Of a stretch of 64,000 nucleotides of DNA, positions 28,605 through 39,473 are shown one piece after another. Position numbers and translations under genes: made by a program. This DNA comes from Metabacillus bambusae (GTDB lineage Bacteria > Bacillota > Bacilli > Bacillales > Bacillaceae). Position 1 is the stretch's first letter. Every line of letters starts with the position of its first letter. The stretch lies in assembly GCF_017497975.1 (NCBI RefSeq), contig NZ_JAGDEL010000017.1, positions 1 through 64,000 of the forward strand, given 5' to 3'. The notes beneath the pieces are model-generated. The model was not told the DNA's origin and searched no databases. It saw nothing but the letters and a program-made list of their open reading frames with translations.

Positions 28605-28859
28605 TCATATTGGGTTAAAGGTTTCCGATTCTGAAGGATGTTTTGCTTTAGGTTGATCATTATCTTCCTCATCAAAGTCGCTTATTTTCATAATAGATTG
28701 AGACTCAGAATGATCACCTATAGAGGAGTTTAATCCTTTAATATTATTTGTAGAAGAAAACTCTTTGTTACTTATTTCACCAATGTTAAATGATGCGTTT
28801 CCGGACATATTCAAAATCTTTATGTTATTAAAATTAAATACGCTTTGAACAGGTTTCAA
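28605..28859 (-). CDS. GerPA-like protein, first of a tandem pair
   Basis: 84 residues starting at TTG 28859 with GAGGGTGG 6-7 nt upstream. FNNIKILNMSGNASFNIGE matches the start of its downstream neighbour and GerPA-type proteins. The C-terminus is acidic (DFDEEDNDQ). Both genes probably form one late-sporulation operon; role inferred from family. Confidence 0.6.
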   Translation of the reverse strand: MKPVQSVFNFNNIKILNMSGNASFNIGEISNKEFSSTNNIKGLNSSIGDHSESQSIMKISDFDEEDNDQPKAKHPSESETFNPI

Positions 28860-29045
28860 CTGTAACCACCCTCTTCAAACACTTATATTACTATATGTTA
28901 AAAAAAATAAGATGCTAATGAATATATAAATTATCATGATTTACATGCGACAATGATGGATGATACAATAATTTTACATTTTTTTAGCTACTTTCTTTTA
29001 ATCAGTCACTATGGTATCCTTACAATAGAAGAGAGGTGTAAAAAA

Positions 29046-29264
29046 TTGGCTACATATAAAGCTAAAAAAAGTAATTTCAAGCAACTTTTATTAAAAAACA
29101 ACACCGATCTTGACACCCTTGCTACTAACACTAATATTCCAAAGGACCAACTTACTAATTATTTAGATACTAAGGTCATGAATTTAAATAATGCCATGAC
29201 AATTTCAAAAGAACTAAATTGTTCAATTGAAGAGTTGTATTCCTGGAAAGTTTCAGATAAGTAA
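29046..29264 (+). CDS. Small helix-turn-helix protein (XRE-like)
   Basis: 72 residues from the TTG at 29046 (GAGGTG upstream; the longer frame lacks a signal). LLLKNNTDLDTLATNTNIPK followed by DQLTNYLDTK and AMTISKELNCSIEELYSW follows the Cro/C1-type HTH layout used in small XRE regulators. The basic N-terminus ATYKAKKSNF could add DNA contact. Target unknown; no toxin partner is adjacent. A strong terminator follows. Confidence 0.6.
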   Translation: MATYKAKKSNFKQLLLKNNTDLDTLATNTNIPKDQLTNYLDTKVMNLNNAMTISKELNCSIEELYSWKVSDK

Positions 29265-29302
29265 TTAGATCTATTTAAAATTAATTTATTCAGATCGAAA
29301 AA

Positions 29303-29354
29303 ATAAAAATGCCTTCTTTTACTCAATTTTGAGTAAGAGAAGGCATTTTTTACC
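29303..29354 (+). terminator. Terminator of the XRE-like gene
   Basis: Stem pairs AAATGCCTTCTTTTACTCA with its complement across an ATTTT loop and ends in TTTTTT. Confidence 0.8.
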
Positions 29355-29648
29355 TACTTTAGTCTATATTTATAAAGCTGGATTTCCATCAGAGTGTTGT
29401 TCTTTCCCCCTTCTAATGGAAAAGGAGACTTTTCGCATAAAACGCCAAGACCTGAGGCTTTACTTATCTCCTGAAAACTAGTCCTAAGTCGGATTTATAA
29501 CAGGCTGTTTAGAATGGTATAAAATATTACAAATATTAAATTTAACGTAAACTCTACCAAATTAGCTTTTTTTAATCAATGAACCTTAACTTTTGAATGA
29601 ATTTTATGTAAAATATAAATAACTTGTTTATTAGAAAAGGAGCTTACG
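29355..29648. other. Non-coding gap before the SHOCT gene
   Basis: Nearly 300 bp with no open frame that has a start signal and no recognised RNA or repeat. The last 60 bp are AT-rich and should hold the promoter of the next gene. Confidence 0.4.
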
Positions 29649-30095
29649 ATGGCTGAGTTAGCATTTAAAGAATATATTTTCAAAAAAGGTAGTAAAACGA
29701 CAATATACATGTATCAGAGTAGTATCGAAATTATTCATCACGGATTTTTAGGTAAATTTAACAGAGTCAAACTTATTCAATTCAAAAATATTACTAATGT
29801 TACACTTAAGAATCCTAGTTTGGCGTCCAATGGTAGTATTGTATTAGATTGTGGCAAAAATCAAAATAAAAATGAAAAGCACGAAAATACGATTGAGTTT
29901 TCCAAAAATGAAAAAGAACTTGCATTAGATTTAAAGGAAACGATTGAAAATAAAATTGAAGAAATAAAAGGACAACGTGCAGATTCCGCAATCGATAACT
30001 TTGAAAAGCTCAAAAAGTTAAAAGAGTTAGCAGACTTGGAGATTTTATCAGAAGACGAGTATGAAGAACAAAAGGAAAGAATCTTAGAGAGTTAA
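29649..30095 (+). CDS. PH-like / SHOCT domain protein
   Basis: 148 residues. The first ~95 residues alternate beta strands (IEIIHHGFLGKFNRVKLIQF, then ITNVTLKNPS), as in bacterial PH-like domains. The C-terminal ~35 residues form a SHOCT helix pair: FEKLKKLKELADLEILSEDE then YEEQKERIL. SHOCT domains are short oligomerisation units. No membrane helix or enzyme motif. AAAGGAG precedes the ATG; a terminator follows. Confidence 0.75.
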   Translation: MAELAFKEYIFKKGSKTTIYMYQSSIEIIHHGFLGKFNRVKLIQFKNITNVTLKNPSLASNGSIVLDCGKNQNKNEKHENTIEFSKNEKELALDLKETIENKIEEIKGQRADSAIDNFEKLKKLKELADLEILSEDEYEEQKERILES

Positions 30096-30114
30096 ATCTT
30101 GTATAAATGGATTT

Positions 30115-30140
30115 GAGGCTGACATAAGTCAGCCTCTTTA
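30115..30140 (+). terminator. Terminator of the SHOCT gene
   Basis: GAGGCTGACATAAGTCAGCCTC followed by TTTATATT. Confidence 0.75.
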
Positions 30141-30202
30141 TATTGTATAAACGACTAATCGTTCTTTGAAAAGCTATAGAACTAGAAATTAACTTACTCC
30201 GA

Positions 30203-30442
30203 CTATAGCAACAATTTCATAAACTCTTTGATCGCTTCTTCTTCATCTTCTCCTTTTGTAAGGATTGTTACTTCAGTTTCATTCCTAATTGTTGCCAATA
30301 AGCCCATTAAGCTTTTAGCATCAACTTTATAATGCTTCCCTACAATATAAATTTCTGATTCGAACTTATTTGCAGCTTCGGTTAATTCAATTAATTTAGT
30401 TACTGATACATCTTGAGTTATTTTTATATCCTTTACTCTCAT
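30203..30442 (-). CDS. HPr-like protein without the catalytic histidine (Crh-like)
   Basis: 79 residues with the HPr fold pattern. VDAKSLMGLLA aligns with the Ser46 region of HPr/Crh (K-S-I/L-M-G), so regulatory phosphorylation by HPrK is conceivable. The region that should hold His15 reads TQDVSVTKLIEL, with no His and no ARPA loop, so it cannot carry phosphate for the PTS. It is more diverged than Crh, where only the His is replaced by Gln. ATAGGAGA precedes the start. Either a catabolite-control protein or a decayed HPr domain. Confidence 0.7.
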   Translation of the reverse strand: MRVKDIKITQDVSVTKLIELTEAANKFESEIYIVGKHYKVDAKSLMGLLATIRNETEVTILTKGEDEEEAIKEFMKLLL

Positions 30443-30866
30443 TAGCTTTTCTCCTATAGTAAGAATAGTTAAATTCTATTTTAAATATAGGTATGTCATG
30501 ACAACTATTTTTGATTCATTTTCAGATAATAATTCCTTCATTTTTAAATGAGTAAAAGGCCTCATTTAAATTTTATTAAGCTTGTTTTGAATTTACTCCT
30601 ATAGTCATTTTTTTCGCCTCATAAAAATACGTCACCTCAATGTATGCTTTTGATAGTGAGAAAACGCTTTTATTTAAATAATGAATATTTAACTAAATAA
30701 TCGTTGAGAAATGAAATTACATTCAAATTCATTTTTCATACTTTCTCATCACCTTTCAATATTTCAACAAAATTAAAAAGCATCCTTACGTTATTTTTAC
30801 ATTCCCGTCATATTCTTAACAAATAGATCATATAATCTAACAACCCTATAGGAAGGAGTGAAAATA
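30443..30866. other. Long non-coding gap
   Basis: About 420 bp. Contains a small palindrome AAATGAG-TAAAAGGC-CTCATTT (30548-30570) and a weak cre-like string GAGAAAACGCTTTTA (30657-30671). No ORF longer than about 15 codons has a ribosome-binding site. Confidence 0.4.
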
Positions 30867-31052
30867 ATGGATAATCGGATTTTCTTATTCCTTGCTACGA
30901 TCCTATCTGGTTTTGCACTTATTAAGGTTAATCTTGATGATACATTCTTATCTGCTTTAGCACCTTATACGACAATAGTCGGAGTCTTAACTGTAATCGT
31001 CTTTTCACTAGTTTTAATTTATAAAGGCGTTAGAAGCTTGTTTAGTAAATAG
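30867..31052 (+). CDS. Small membrane protein (61 aa)
   Basis: Two predicted transmembrane helices (residues 5-21 and 34-54) and a basic C-terminus. ATG 30867 is 8 nt after GGAAGGAG and is preferred to the GTG at 30858. No family recognised. A terminator follows. Confidence 0.6.
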   Translation: MDNRIFLFLATILSGFALIKVNLDDTFLSALAPYTTIVGVLTVIVFSLVLIYKGVRSLFSK

Positions 31053-31065
31053 AAATAATCAGGAA

Positions 31066-31096
31066 TGCACTCTTTATAGGGTGCTTTCTTTTTTGT
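31066..31096 (+). terminator. Terminator of the small membrane protein gene
   Basis: GCACTC...GGGTGC stem followed by TTTCTTTTTTG. Confidence 0.65.
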
Positions 31097-31162
31097 TATA
31101 TTTATCTAAAATTATAGAATCGCAGAAATCAACAACTAAGTTTAGCCGAACCTTTCATAAAT

Positions 31163-31220
31163 AAAAAACGTCACCTCCGAATCCATGTTATACACATGAA
31201 AATGTAGGTAACGTTTTTTC
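31163..31220 (-). terminator. pbuX terminator
   Basis: AAAAAACGT(T)ACCT pairs with AGGTGACGTTTTTT across a ~30-nt loop on the minus strand; ends in a T-run. Confidence 0.65.
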
Positions 31221-31265
31221 ACTAATAGGATTTTGGATAAAGCATGGGGTTTTCGCTTTAACTAC

Positions 31266-33190
<1,925 letters not shown>

Positions 33191-33262
33191 TCAAATTCAA
33201 ATGAATAGGACAGAAAGAAAGCCTTATTTTTTGCTTTCTTCCGTAATTTAAATTCTGATTGT

Positions 33263-33434
33263 AAGAACAAAAGCTCAGGGCGCCTTGAACAGCCTCGGGC
33301 AAATAAGACGCTCATGAATAGAAGGTGTTTTTTACCTTCAATTCATGAGTGGTTGTAGACCCAAGAGGGGAAAGGCGCTGGAGCTGGATACTTAGCGCTT
33401 ATCCACAGTACTAGAATTTTATAATTTCCTAGAC
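33263..33434. repeat. Family B repeat, copy 2, inside the xpt leader
   Basis: AAGAACAAAAGC...GCGCCTTGAACAGCCTCGGG at one end, GGCGCTGGAGCTGGATACTT at the other, central hairpin GAAGGTGTTTTTTACCTTC. A tail follows, CTTATCCACAGTACTAG then AATTTTATAATTTCCTAGAC, shared with copy 3. It lies between the riboswitch terminator and xpt. Confidence 0.8.
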
Positions 33435-33435
33435 A

Positions 33436-33600
33436 AAAAAAGCGGCATTGCTTCACTATAAGTGAAGCAATGCCGCTTTTATAAAAAATAGGAAAAAGAC
33501 CCATTTATAAAATAGCGAAACATATAACCTCACTCATAGTCAAATAATTTACGGTTATTTGGTAGAAACTTGTGGGCCATATTCCCACGATTATATGAGC
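33436..33600 (-). ncRNA. Guanine riboswitch controlling xpt-pbuX
   Basis: On the minus strand the aptamer runs from 33600 to about 33531. P1 is CTCATATAAT...ACTATGAG; the junction and loops show TATGGC, AGTTTCTACC and ACCGTAAAT. The specificity nucleotide in GACTATGAG is C, as in guanine rather than adenine (T) riboswitches. The expression platform is a perfect ~20-bp terminator, AGCGGCATTGCTTCAC/GTGAAGCAATGCCGCT plus T-run (33483-33436). GAGTGAGG at the 3' side of P1 can pair with CTTCACT of the terminator arm, giving an antiterminator when guanine is low. Confidence 0.93.
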
Positions 33601-33619
33601 GTTATTTGCAATTAAATGA

Positions 33620-33647
33620 ATTATATCAATAATTGAGTGATTTGCAA
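33620..33647 (-). promoter_or_regulatory. xpt-pbuX promoter
   Basis: Minus-strand TTGCAA (33647-33642), 16-bp spacer, TATAAT (33625-33620), about 20 bp before the riboswitch. Confidence 0.6.
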
Positions 33648-33707
33648 ATATTTTTTATGAAAAACACGAACTTTAATCGTTAAATCAATTAAGAATATTC
33701 GTAAAAT

Positions 33708-33733
33708 TAAAAAAGAAGCAGCTGAGCCGCTTC
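33708..33733 (-). terminator. ypwA terminator
   Basis: GAAGCGGCTCAGCTGCTTC on the minus strand followed by TTTTTTAATTTT. Confidence 0.75.
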
Positions 33734-33750
33734 CTCTTCTATTATTGTAT

Positions 33751-35256
33751 TTAAATATGATAGATGTAACGATACTTTTCGTCAAGATATTCAATTAAAT
33801 AGTGAGCATTTAATCCTTCACCTGTTACATCCTTCAATATCTCTAAAGGTTGTTTTGTTTTCCCATATTGATGAATACGCTCAGTTAACCAATTTTTAAT
33901 CTTTTTAAATTGGCCTGTTTCAATTAATTCATTAAAATCAGGTAAATCTTTCAGCATTGCATTTTTAAATTGTGCTGCATACATATACCCCAATGCATAT
34001 GACGGGAAATACCCAAAGCTCCCTCCTGCCCAATGAACATCCTGCAATACACCCTTTGTATCGTTTGGAGGTGTGACACCTAAATATTCTTCATATTTTT
34101 CATTCCAGATGCGGGGAAGCTCTTCTACAGTTATTTCATCGTTAAATAAAGCTTTTTCGATTTCATAACGAACCATAACATGAAGAGAATAGGTTAGCTC
34201 ATCTGCCTCAATACGAATAAGGGAAGGCTTTGATTCATTTATCGCTTCATAAAAGTCTTGTAAACTAACACCATCAAATTGCTCTGGGGAAAAATCCTTT
34301 AGGTTATTATAGTAACGCTGCCAAAAGCCTTTGTTTCTTCCTACAAAATTTTCATAGAATAGTGATTGGGACTCATGAATCCCCATTGAAGTACCACTAC
34401 ATAAAAAAGTTCCTTCAAGCTTTTCTGATATGTTTTGTTCATATATTGCGTGTCCACATTCATGAATTGTTCCAAAAATCGCTGTACGGAAATCTCTCTC
34501 ATCATACTTTGTTGTGACCCTGACATCACCACGGTTAAGAGTAATTTCAAAGGGATGAACCGTTTCATCTAATCGACCTGCATCAAAATCATAGCCTAAT
34601 TCATTTAACAGGAATTCACTAAGCTTACGTTGATTTAATTTGGGAAAATGTTGATTTAGGAAATCCGTTTTAGGTTGATGGGATGACTCGGCAATTTTTT
34701 TAACAAGTGGCACAATTTTTTCCCGTACTTGTGCAAATACTTGATCCAATACTTCAACAGTGACACCTGGTTCATATTCATTTAACAATGTATTATATTT
34801 ATTTCCTTCATAACCCCAATATGTAATAAGTTTTTTGTTATAATCTACAAGCTTTTGCAAATAAGGTGCAAAGGATTGAAAATCAGATTTTTCTTTCGCA
34901 TTTTCCCAAACTGATTCAGCTTTTGAACAAAGGACAACATATTCTTGATATTCCTTCGGTGGAATTACTTTATTTTTTTTGTATTCTTTTTTCAGAAGTT
35001 CAACAGCCTTTTGTGTCACTGGATTAAGTTCGCTGTAGACTTCATCTTTTGATAGAGCTACCAAATATTCATTCATTTGGTCTGATACAAGCATTTGGAA
35101 AGCTTCTGTTGATAGCATACCAATAACTTCTGATCGCTGTTCAAGCCCCTTTTTAGGTGCTCCTGTGCGCATATCCCAATACATGACATTGATAGCTTCC
35201 TCATAAGCTTGCATTTTCTTTATATAATCTAAAAAATCCTTTTCAATTTGAGTCAT
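33751..35256 (-). CDS. ypwA: Carboxypeptidase Taq (M32) YpwA
   Basis: 501-residue thermostable-type metallocarboxypeptidase of family M32, cytoplasmic, all-helical. The zinc site is HECGH in GTIHECGHAIYEQN (about residue 265), with the third ligand Glu in HESQSLFYEN. Cuts C-terminal residues from peptides with broad specificity. Full length compared with the family (about 500). Neighbour of xpt and ypvA as in B. subtilis. Confidence 0.93.
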   Translation of the reverse strand: MTQIEKDFLDYIKKMQAYEEAINVMYWDMRTGAPKKGLEQRSEVIGMLSTEAFQMLVSDQMNEYLVALSKDEVYSELNPVTQKAVELLKKEYKKNKVIPPKEYQEYVVLCSKAESVWENAKEKSDFQSFAPYLQKLVDYNKKLITYWGYEGNKYNTLLNEYEPGVTVEVLDQVFAQVREKIVPLVKKIAESSHQPKTDFLNQHFPKLNQRKLSEFLLNELGYDFDAGRLDETVHPFEITLNRGDVRVTTKYDERDFRTAIFGTIHECGHAIYEQNISEKLEGTFLCSGTSMGIHESQSLFYENFVGRNKGFWQRYYNNLKDFSPEQFDGVSLQDFYEAINESKPSLIRIEADELTYSLHVMVRYEIEKALFNDEITVEELPRIWNEKYEEYLGVTPPNDTKGVLQDVHWAGGSFGYFPSYALGYMYAAQFKNAMLKDLPDFNELIETGQFKKIKNWLTERIHQYGKTKQPLEILKDVTGEGLNAHYLIEYLDEKYRYIYHI

Positions 35257-35354
35257 TTATCTCACTCCCTTTGTCTATTCATTTAAAGCGTAAATAGGCG
35301 AACCGATATTGTCAATCAAATTCCTTCTGCAATTTATGCAACATTTTTAAAATA

Positions 35355-35396
35355 TAAAAAAGGATAGACAAAGAGCAACAGCTCTTGTCTATCCAA
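35355..35396 (-). terminator. ypvA terminator
   Basis: Perfect GGATAGACAA...TTGTCTATCC stem overlapping the ypvA stop codon; T-run CCTTTTTTATA on the minus strand. Confidence 0.85.
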
Positions 35397-37311
35397 TAAT
35401 TGGCTCTACAGGTAATACAGCAGTTATTTGATCCATAACAGACTGATCATTCTCTCCCAGGAAAATTGTGATAGATCCTCTATCTTCACTAGTTCTTATC
35501 AATCTGCCCATCCCCTGTCTCAGCCTTAAGAGCATATATGGTAAATCCACTTCCTTGAAGGGATCCTTCTTACCTGACTTTTTCGCTTCGAACACAGGGT
35601 CTTCAGGAGGATATGGTAGAGTCCATATAATCACATTAGATAGTGATGGACCTGGTATATCAAGGCCTTCCCACAAATGAACTGCACAAAGAACTGATTC
35701 CTCGTGTTGCTGGAATTCCTTGACAAGTGAGCTAATTTCTTTATCACCTTCAAAAATAATTGGAAACTCATACCTATTTGAAGCAATAGAAGCTTTGAAC
35801 CACTTTAATTCTTGTTGTGAAGAGAATAAGATAAGTCCTCTTCCTCCAGATTGATTTAATTCTTCTAGCGTTTTAGAAAATTTCATTGCGCGTTCTACTT
35901 CATTAATAAGCTGTAATTTCATTTGCTCATCGTAGTCAAAAGGTGATTCAACAGAAAGTGATAAATAATCGTTTATACCTAAACTGTTTGCAATAAAATC
36001 AAAGGATTTACTTTCTGAAAGAGTAGCTGAAGAGAAAATAAAAGGCAAGTTCTTAGAAAATACTCTTTCTTTTAATACTTCCTCTACTTTTCTTGGCATG
36101 ATAACTAGACTATAATCGTTGTCTTTTTCCTCAACCCAGCTCACAGCGTTATTTTTTTGATTAAACAATGAAAGTGAATACTCCATTTGATCAATAAACT
36201 CTTCAACAATTTTTAATTCATAATCATCAATTGTAAAGAGCTCGCCTTCAAATACAAGTGCTTCACTAATTTCAGCTAATTTTTTTTGTAGATTTCTTCC
36301 TGTAGTTTGAAGTTTAGTCTTGCGATTAATTTTTAAACGATTTGATCCTTCAACACTAGTGGTACATTCTTGTAAATCATCAAAAAATTCGTCGTTAATA
36401 GCTAGACCATCTTCAACTAGATATGCGAGCTCTTCACGAATCTCGTTTTGTAGTAATCGTTCTAAAAAAATTTGTAACGAGCTTTGCTTAACACGATGTG
36501 TTAGTGCTTTTTGGGCAGCAAACTCCAATAAGTGCCCCTCATCAAATACAACGCTACTATACTCAGGCAATAGCGGCATTTGTCCTTCACGTTTTCTTGA
36601 TTCAGATGTCCACACATGCTCCATAAAGTAGTCATGTGAACAGACAATGATATCAGTAGCTTTACGATAGTGATCACGTGATAAGGTCAAACCACAGCGA
36701 TGGCGTTGTGAACAAGTAAAACAATCTTGAAAGGTGTCCCATCCAATCTTGTCCCATTCTTCATCAGAAAGATGGCCAAATTCCTTACGATCACCATACG
36801 CTGAAAATTGTTGCATACCAGCTTTTTCATGAACGAAGTCTGGGAGGGATTGATAGACATCTAAATATTTTTCATTCCCATTTTTTTGAATAACTTCATC
36901 TAGTTTATTTAAACATAGATATTGACTATGGGTTTTACTAAGTCGAACATCCATTTGTAAATCAAGAAATTCTGACAACTTTGCAATGTCGCCCTCTTGC
37001 TTAACTAGCTGTTCTATTAATGTTTCATCAGCACAAGCAATGATAGCTGGTTTACCTGTGTATCTCGCATATGATAAAGCATATAGCAAGTACACGATTG
37101 TTTTCCCTGTACCAACCCCTGCCTCAGCAAACATAACCTTTTTCTCTTGATAAGCCCTCTCTAATTGAAAGGCCATGAAAATTTGTTCGTCTCTTAACTC
37201 AAACCCTTTCTCAGGAAGGATATCGTAAAAAACATCTCCTATCCAATTGTTTAAGGCTTGGTAAAAGCTCTCATCCTTTGATATAGCAAAAGGCAAACGG
37301 GACGTCACCAT
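35389..37311 (-). CDS. ypvA: DinG/XPD-like ATP-dependent DNA helicase YpvA
   Basis: 640 residues from ATG 37311 (MVTSRLPF; GGAGG upstream), an SF2 helicase of the Rad3/XPD group. Walker A is AGVGTGKT, the DEAH-type box is FDEGHLLE, and the C-terminal motif VI is RQGMGRLIR. Four cysteines, in YLCLNK, DCFTCSQ and RCGLT, sit between Walker A and the DEGH box where XPD/DinG bind a 4Fe-4S cluster. No exonuclease domain, unlike DinG at 59914. Likely unwinds damaged or structured DNA. Confidence 0.88.
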   Translation of the reverse strand: MVTSRLPFAISKDESFYQALNNWIGDVFYDILPEKGFELRDEQIFMAFQLERAYQEKKVMFAEAGVGTGKTIVYLLYALSYARYTGKPAIIACADETLIEQLVKQEGDIAKLSEFLDLQMDVRLSKTHSQYLCLNKLDEVIQKNGNEKYLDVYQSLPDFVHEKAGMQQFSAYGDRKEFGHLSDEEWDKIGWDTFQDCFTCSQRHRCGLTLSRDHYRKATDIIVCSHDYFMEHVWTSESRKREGQMPLLPEYSSVVFDEGHLLEFAAQKALTHRVKQSSLQIFLERLLQNEIREELAYLVEDGLAINDEFFDDLQECTTSVEGSNRLKINRKTKLQTTGRNLQKKLAEISEALVFEGELFTIDDYELKIVEEFIDQMEYSLSLFNQKNNAVSWVEEKDNDYSLVIMPRKVEEVLKERVFSKNLPFIFSSATLSESKSFDFIANSLGINDYLSLSVESPFDYDEQMKLQLINEVERAMKFSKTLEELNQSGGRGLILFSSQQELKWFKASIASNRYEFPIIFEGDKEISSLVKEFQQHEESVLCAVHLWEGLDIPGPSLSNVIIWTLPYPPEDPVFEAKKSGKKDPFKEVDLPYMLLRLRQGMGRLIRTSEDRGSITIFLGENDQSVMDQITAVLPVEPIIG

Positions 37312-37408
37312 GTGTACGTTTCCTCCAATATTTTCAAATTCCAATTAATCCACAAAATATAATTATCTTATTTAATAAAGAAGATGTCAATTCATATGTA
37401 TACATCTA

Positions 37409-37442
37409 AAAAGGAGTTAGCCATATTAGCCACTCCTTTTTT
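37409..37442 (-). terminator. Terminator of the 64-aa gene
   Basis: AAGGAGTGGCTAATATGGCTAACTCCTT on the minus strand with a T-rich 3' side. Confidence 0.7.
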
Positions 37443-37493
37443 CTTTCAGAATTTATTTTCTAAGTATGTTGGTAAACCAAGCTTTTCTAAACT

Positions 37494-37688
37494 TTATTTA
37501 TCAAATAAAGTTTCAATTATTAATTGGTGATCAATCGATGTCGCATGTGATAAAGCTTTAATCATATCTTCTCTAGCATTTCCTATTTGAAGCACAGCAG
37601 GAGATTCTAATCCTATTTGTTCCTCTAACGATTTTTGAGTGGAACTTAGTGCCTTTGAAATAAGTTGAAATTGCTGATCTTCATACAT
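37494..37688 (-). CDS. Small hypothetical protein (64 aa)
   Basis: Soluble, helical, glutamine- and serine-rich protein, no cysteines. AAGGGTGG precedes the ATG at good distance and a terminator follows, so it is likely a real single gene. No family recognised. Confidence 0.6.
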   Translation of the reverse strand: MYEDQQFQLISKALSSTQKSLEEQIGLESPAVLQIGNAREDMIKALSHATSIDHQLIIETLFDK

Positions 37689-37996
37689 AAAATAAAACCA
37701 CCCTTCATTATTACTTTCAATATCAAATCAACCGTATTAAAGTAAGAACCTATTATAAATCTAGCATGAAAAGTATATGCTAATTATTAATCATATGATT
37801 TCGGTCTTATTCTTTATTACTAATATTTACTTGCTGATTTTCACATTGAAAAAAGTCATTTTTAGGAATGGTCTTATATTTAACAAAACAAGCTTATTTT
37901 ATTCGAATAAGGCAGATGTAAAGTGATCTATGTTAGCTAGAAGAAAGTTTCCAGAAATAAACTTCGAGAAAAAGCTTAATGGTTTTTGGGAATTAG
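37689..37996. other. Non-coding gap
   Basis: About 300 bp, AT-rich, with a small palindrome CTTATTTTATTCGAATAAG near 37893. No gene or RNA supported. Confidence 0.45.
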
Positions 37997-38021
37997 AAAA
38001 ACGAAGAGAAATTACTCTTCG
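37997..38021 (-). terminator. yptA-like gene terminator
   Basis: CGAAGAGTAATTTCTCTTCG plus TTTTTC on the minus strand, overlapping the stop codon. Confidence 0.7.
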
Positions 38022-38197
38022 CCTTCTACTTTTTTATATCCCAATTCTAGTAACTCCTCTGTTAACACATCAGGTGTAACAATATAGTATGTATTTCCTT
38101 CATCATTCGTTATAATTACTTCGGTTGGACTTGCATCTACACGCGCTGCCTCTAAAGCAAAATATTTTGGTCCAAGCTGATTAAGTATTGAAGACAA
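38012..38197 (-). CDS. Small conserved protein (YptA position)
   Basis: 61 residues starting at TTG (38197) with GGGAGGTGG 6-7 nt upstream. Sequence MSSILNQLGPKYFALEAARV then a strand-rich middle and acidic end. Soluble, unknown function. It sits next to ypsC where B. subtilis has yptA; assignment rests on position. Confidence 0.65.
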   Translation of the reverse strand: MSSILNQLGPKYFALEAARVDASPTEVIITNDEGNTYYIVTPDVLTEELLELGYKKVEGEE

Positions 38198-38324
38198 TTA
38201 TTCCACCTCCCTTTATCCATTATTATAACAAGGATAGTCTAATTAGCGTAGAGCAATTATCTGTTAAAGACAATAGAAGCTGACTCTAAAATTCACTAAT
38301 ACACTATAAAGTCTGCCAGCTAAT

Positions 38325-39473
38325 TTAGTCCTTGTTTCTTGGTGGGCGTACATTTGACCAATATTGATAGAAATCTGTTTTTATAAAGCCGTTAAACAGC
38401 TTGCGTTTTTTTGTGGCAGGCTTTCCGTAAAAGTCTTCAAAGCCCTCATGCGAAGTAAGCATATAGATACTCCATGTATCTAACGGAGCAAATGCTTGTC
38501 CCATTTCCTTGTACATTTGTTCTACGGCTCTTTTCTCACCGAGTCGTTCACCATAAGGAGGATTGCCGACTATCACTCCAAATTCCTTTGTTGTTGTAAA
38601 ATCCTTAACTTGCATTTGTTTAAAGTTAATAAGCTCCCGAAGACCCGCTTCCTCAGCATTATCTTCAGCAATACGGATCATACGATGGTCAATATCTGCA
38701 GCTTGGATATCGAGTGGTTGATCATACTTAGCCTTTTCTTCAACTTCCTGTCTTGCAAGATCCCACTTTTCCTTGCCAATCCAGTGCCATTTTTCTGAAG
38801 CAAATTCACGATTAAAACCTGGTGCTATATTTTGACCTATAAGTGCTGCCTCCATTGGGATTGTACCTGAACCGCAAAACGGATCGACAAACGGACGATC
38901 TGGTGTCCATCTTGTTAGTAAGACTAGAGCTGCTGCAAGTGTTTCCTTAATTGGTGCTCCCCCTTGATCAATTCGAAACCCTCGCTTATGGAGACCTGTA
39001 CCACTTGCATCAATTGTAATTGTTGCAACATCCTTTAAAAGTGCTACCTCAATTCGAAAAAGAGGTCCATCTTCATCAAACCAACCGGTGGTTTTATAAT
39101 GAGTCTTTAATTTTTCAACTACTGCCTTTTTAACAATTCCCTGACAATCAGGTACACTTGCTAAAGTAGATTTTACAGATTTCCCTATTACAGGAAATTC
39201 TGCGTTTACTGGTAAATAATCGCCCCAGTTTAACGCTTTTGTTTTTTCAAAAAGCTCATCAAAGGTCTTTGCGTGAAATTCTCCAACCTTAATCTTAATA
39301 CGATCAGCTGTTCGCAACCATAAATTTGATCGACAAATAGCTAGTGCATCAGCTTCAAAAGTTACTTTGCCATTCTCTACTTTGCACTCATACCCTAAAT
39401 CCTTAACTTCTTTACCAACAATAGCTTCTAAACCCATTGCTGATGTTGCAATTAGTGTTAACTTATTATTCAT
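38325..39473 (-). CDS. ypsC: THUMP-domain 23S rRNA methyltransferase-like protein YpsC
   Basis: 382 residues. N-terminal ferredoxin-like and THUMP RNA-binding region (about 1-155), then a Rossmann methyltransferase with SAM motif DPFCGSGTIPMEAA (about 197-210) and catalytic NPPYGERL, the N6/N2 guanine methylase signature. The C-terminus RKRKLFNGFIKTDFYQYW matches the RlmL N-terminal half family. Predicted to methylate guanosine in 23S rRNA. Encoded just after rnpB, as in B. subtilis. Confidence 0.9.
   Translation of the reverse strand: MNNKLTLIATSAMGLEAIVGKEVKDLGYECKVENGKVTFEADALAICRSNLWLRTADRIKIKVGEFHAKTFDELFEKTKALNWGDYLPVNAEFPVIGKSVKSTLASVPDCQGIVKKAVVEKLKTHYKTTGWFDEDGPLFRIEVALLKDVATITIDASGTGLHKRGFRIDQGGAPIKETLAAALVLLTRWTPDRPFVDPFCGSGTIPMEAALIGQNIAPGFNREFASEKWHWIGKEKWDLARQEVEEKAKYDQPLDIQAADIDHRMIRIAEDNAEEAGLRELINFKQMQVKDFTTTKEFGVIVGNPPYGERLGEKRAVEQMYKEMGQAFAPLDTWSIYMLTSHEGFEDFYGKPATKKRKLFNGFIKTDFYQYWSNVRPPRNKD

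Noticed and set aside
29046-29264. XRE-like protein as half of a toxin-antitoxin pair
   Set aside because: No adjacent small toxin-like gene in the same direction; neighbours are divergent spore-type genes and a distant SHOCT protein.
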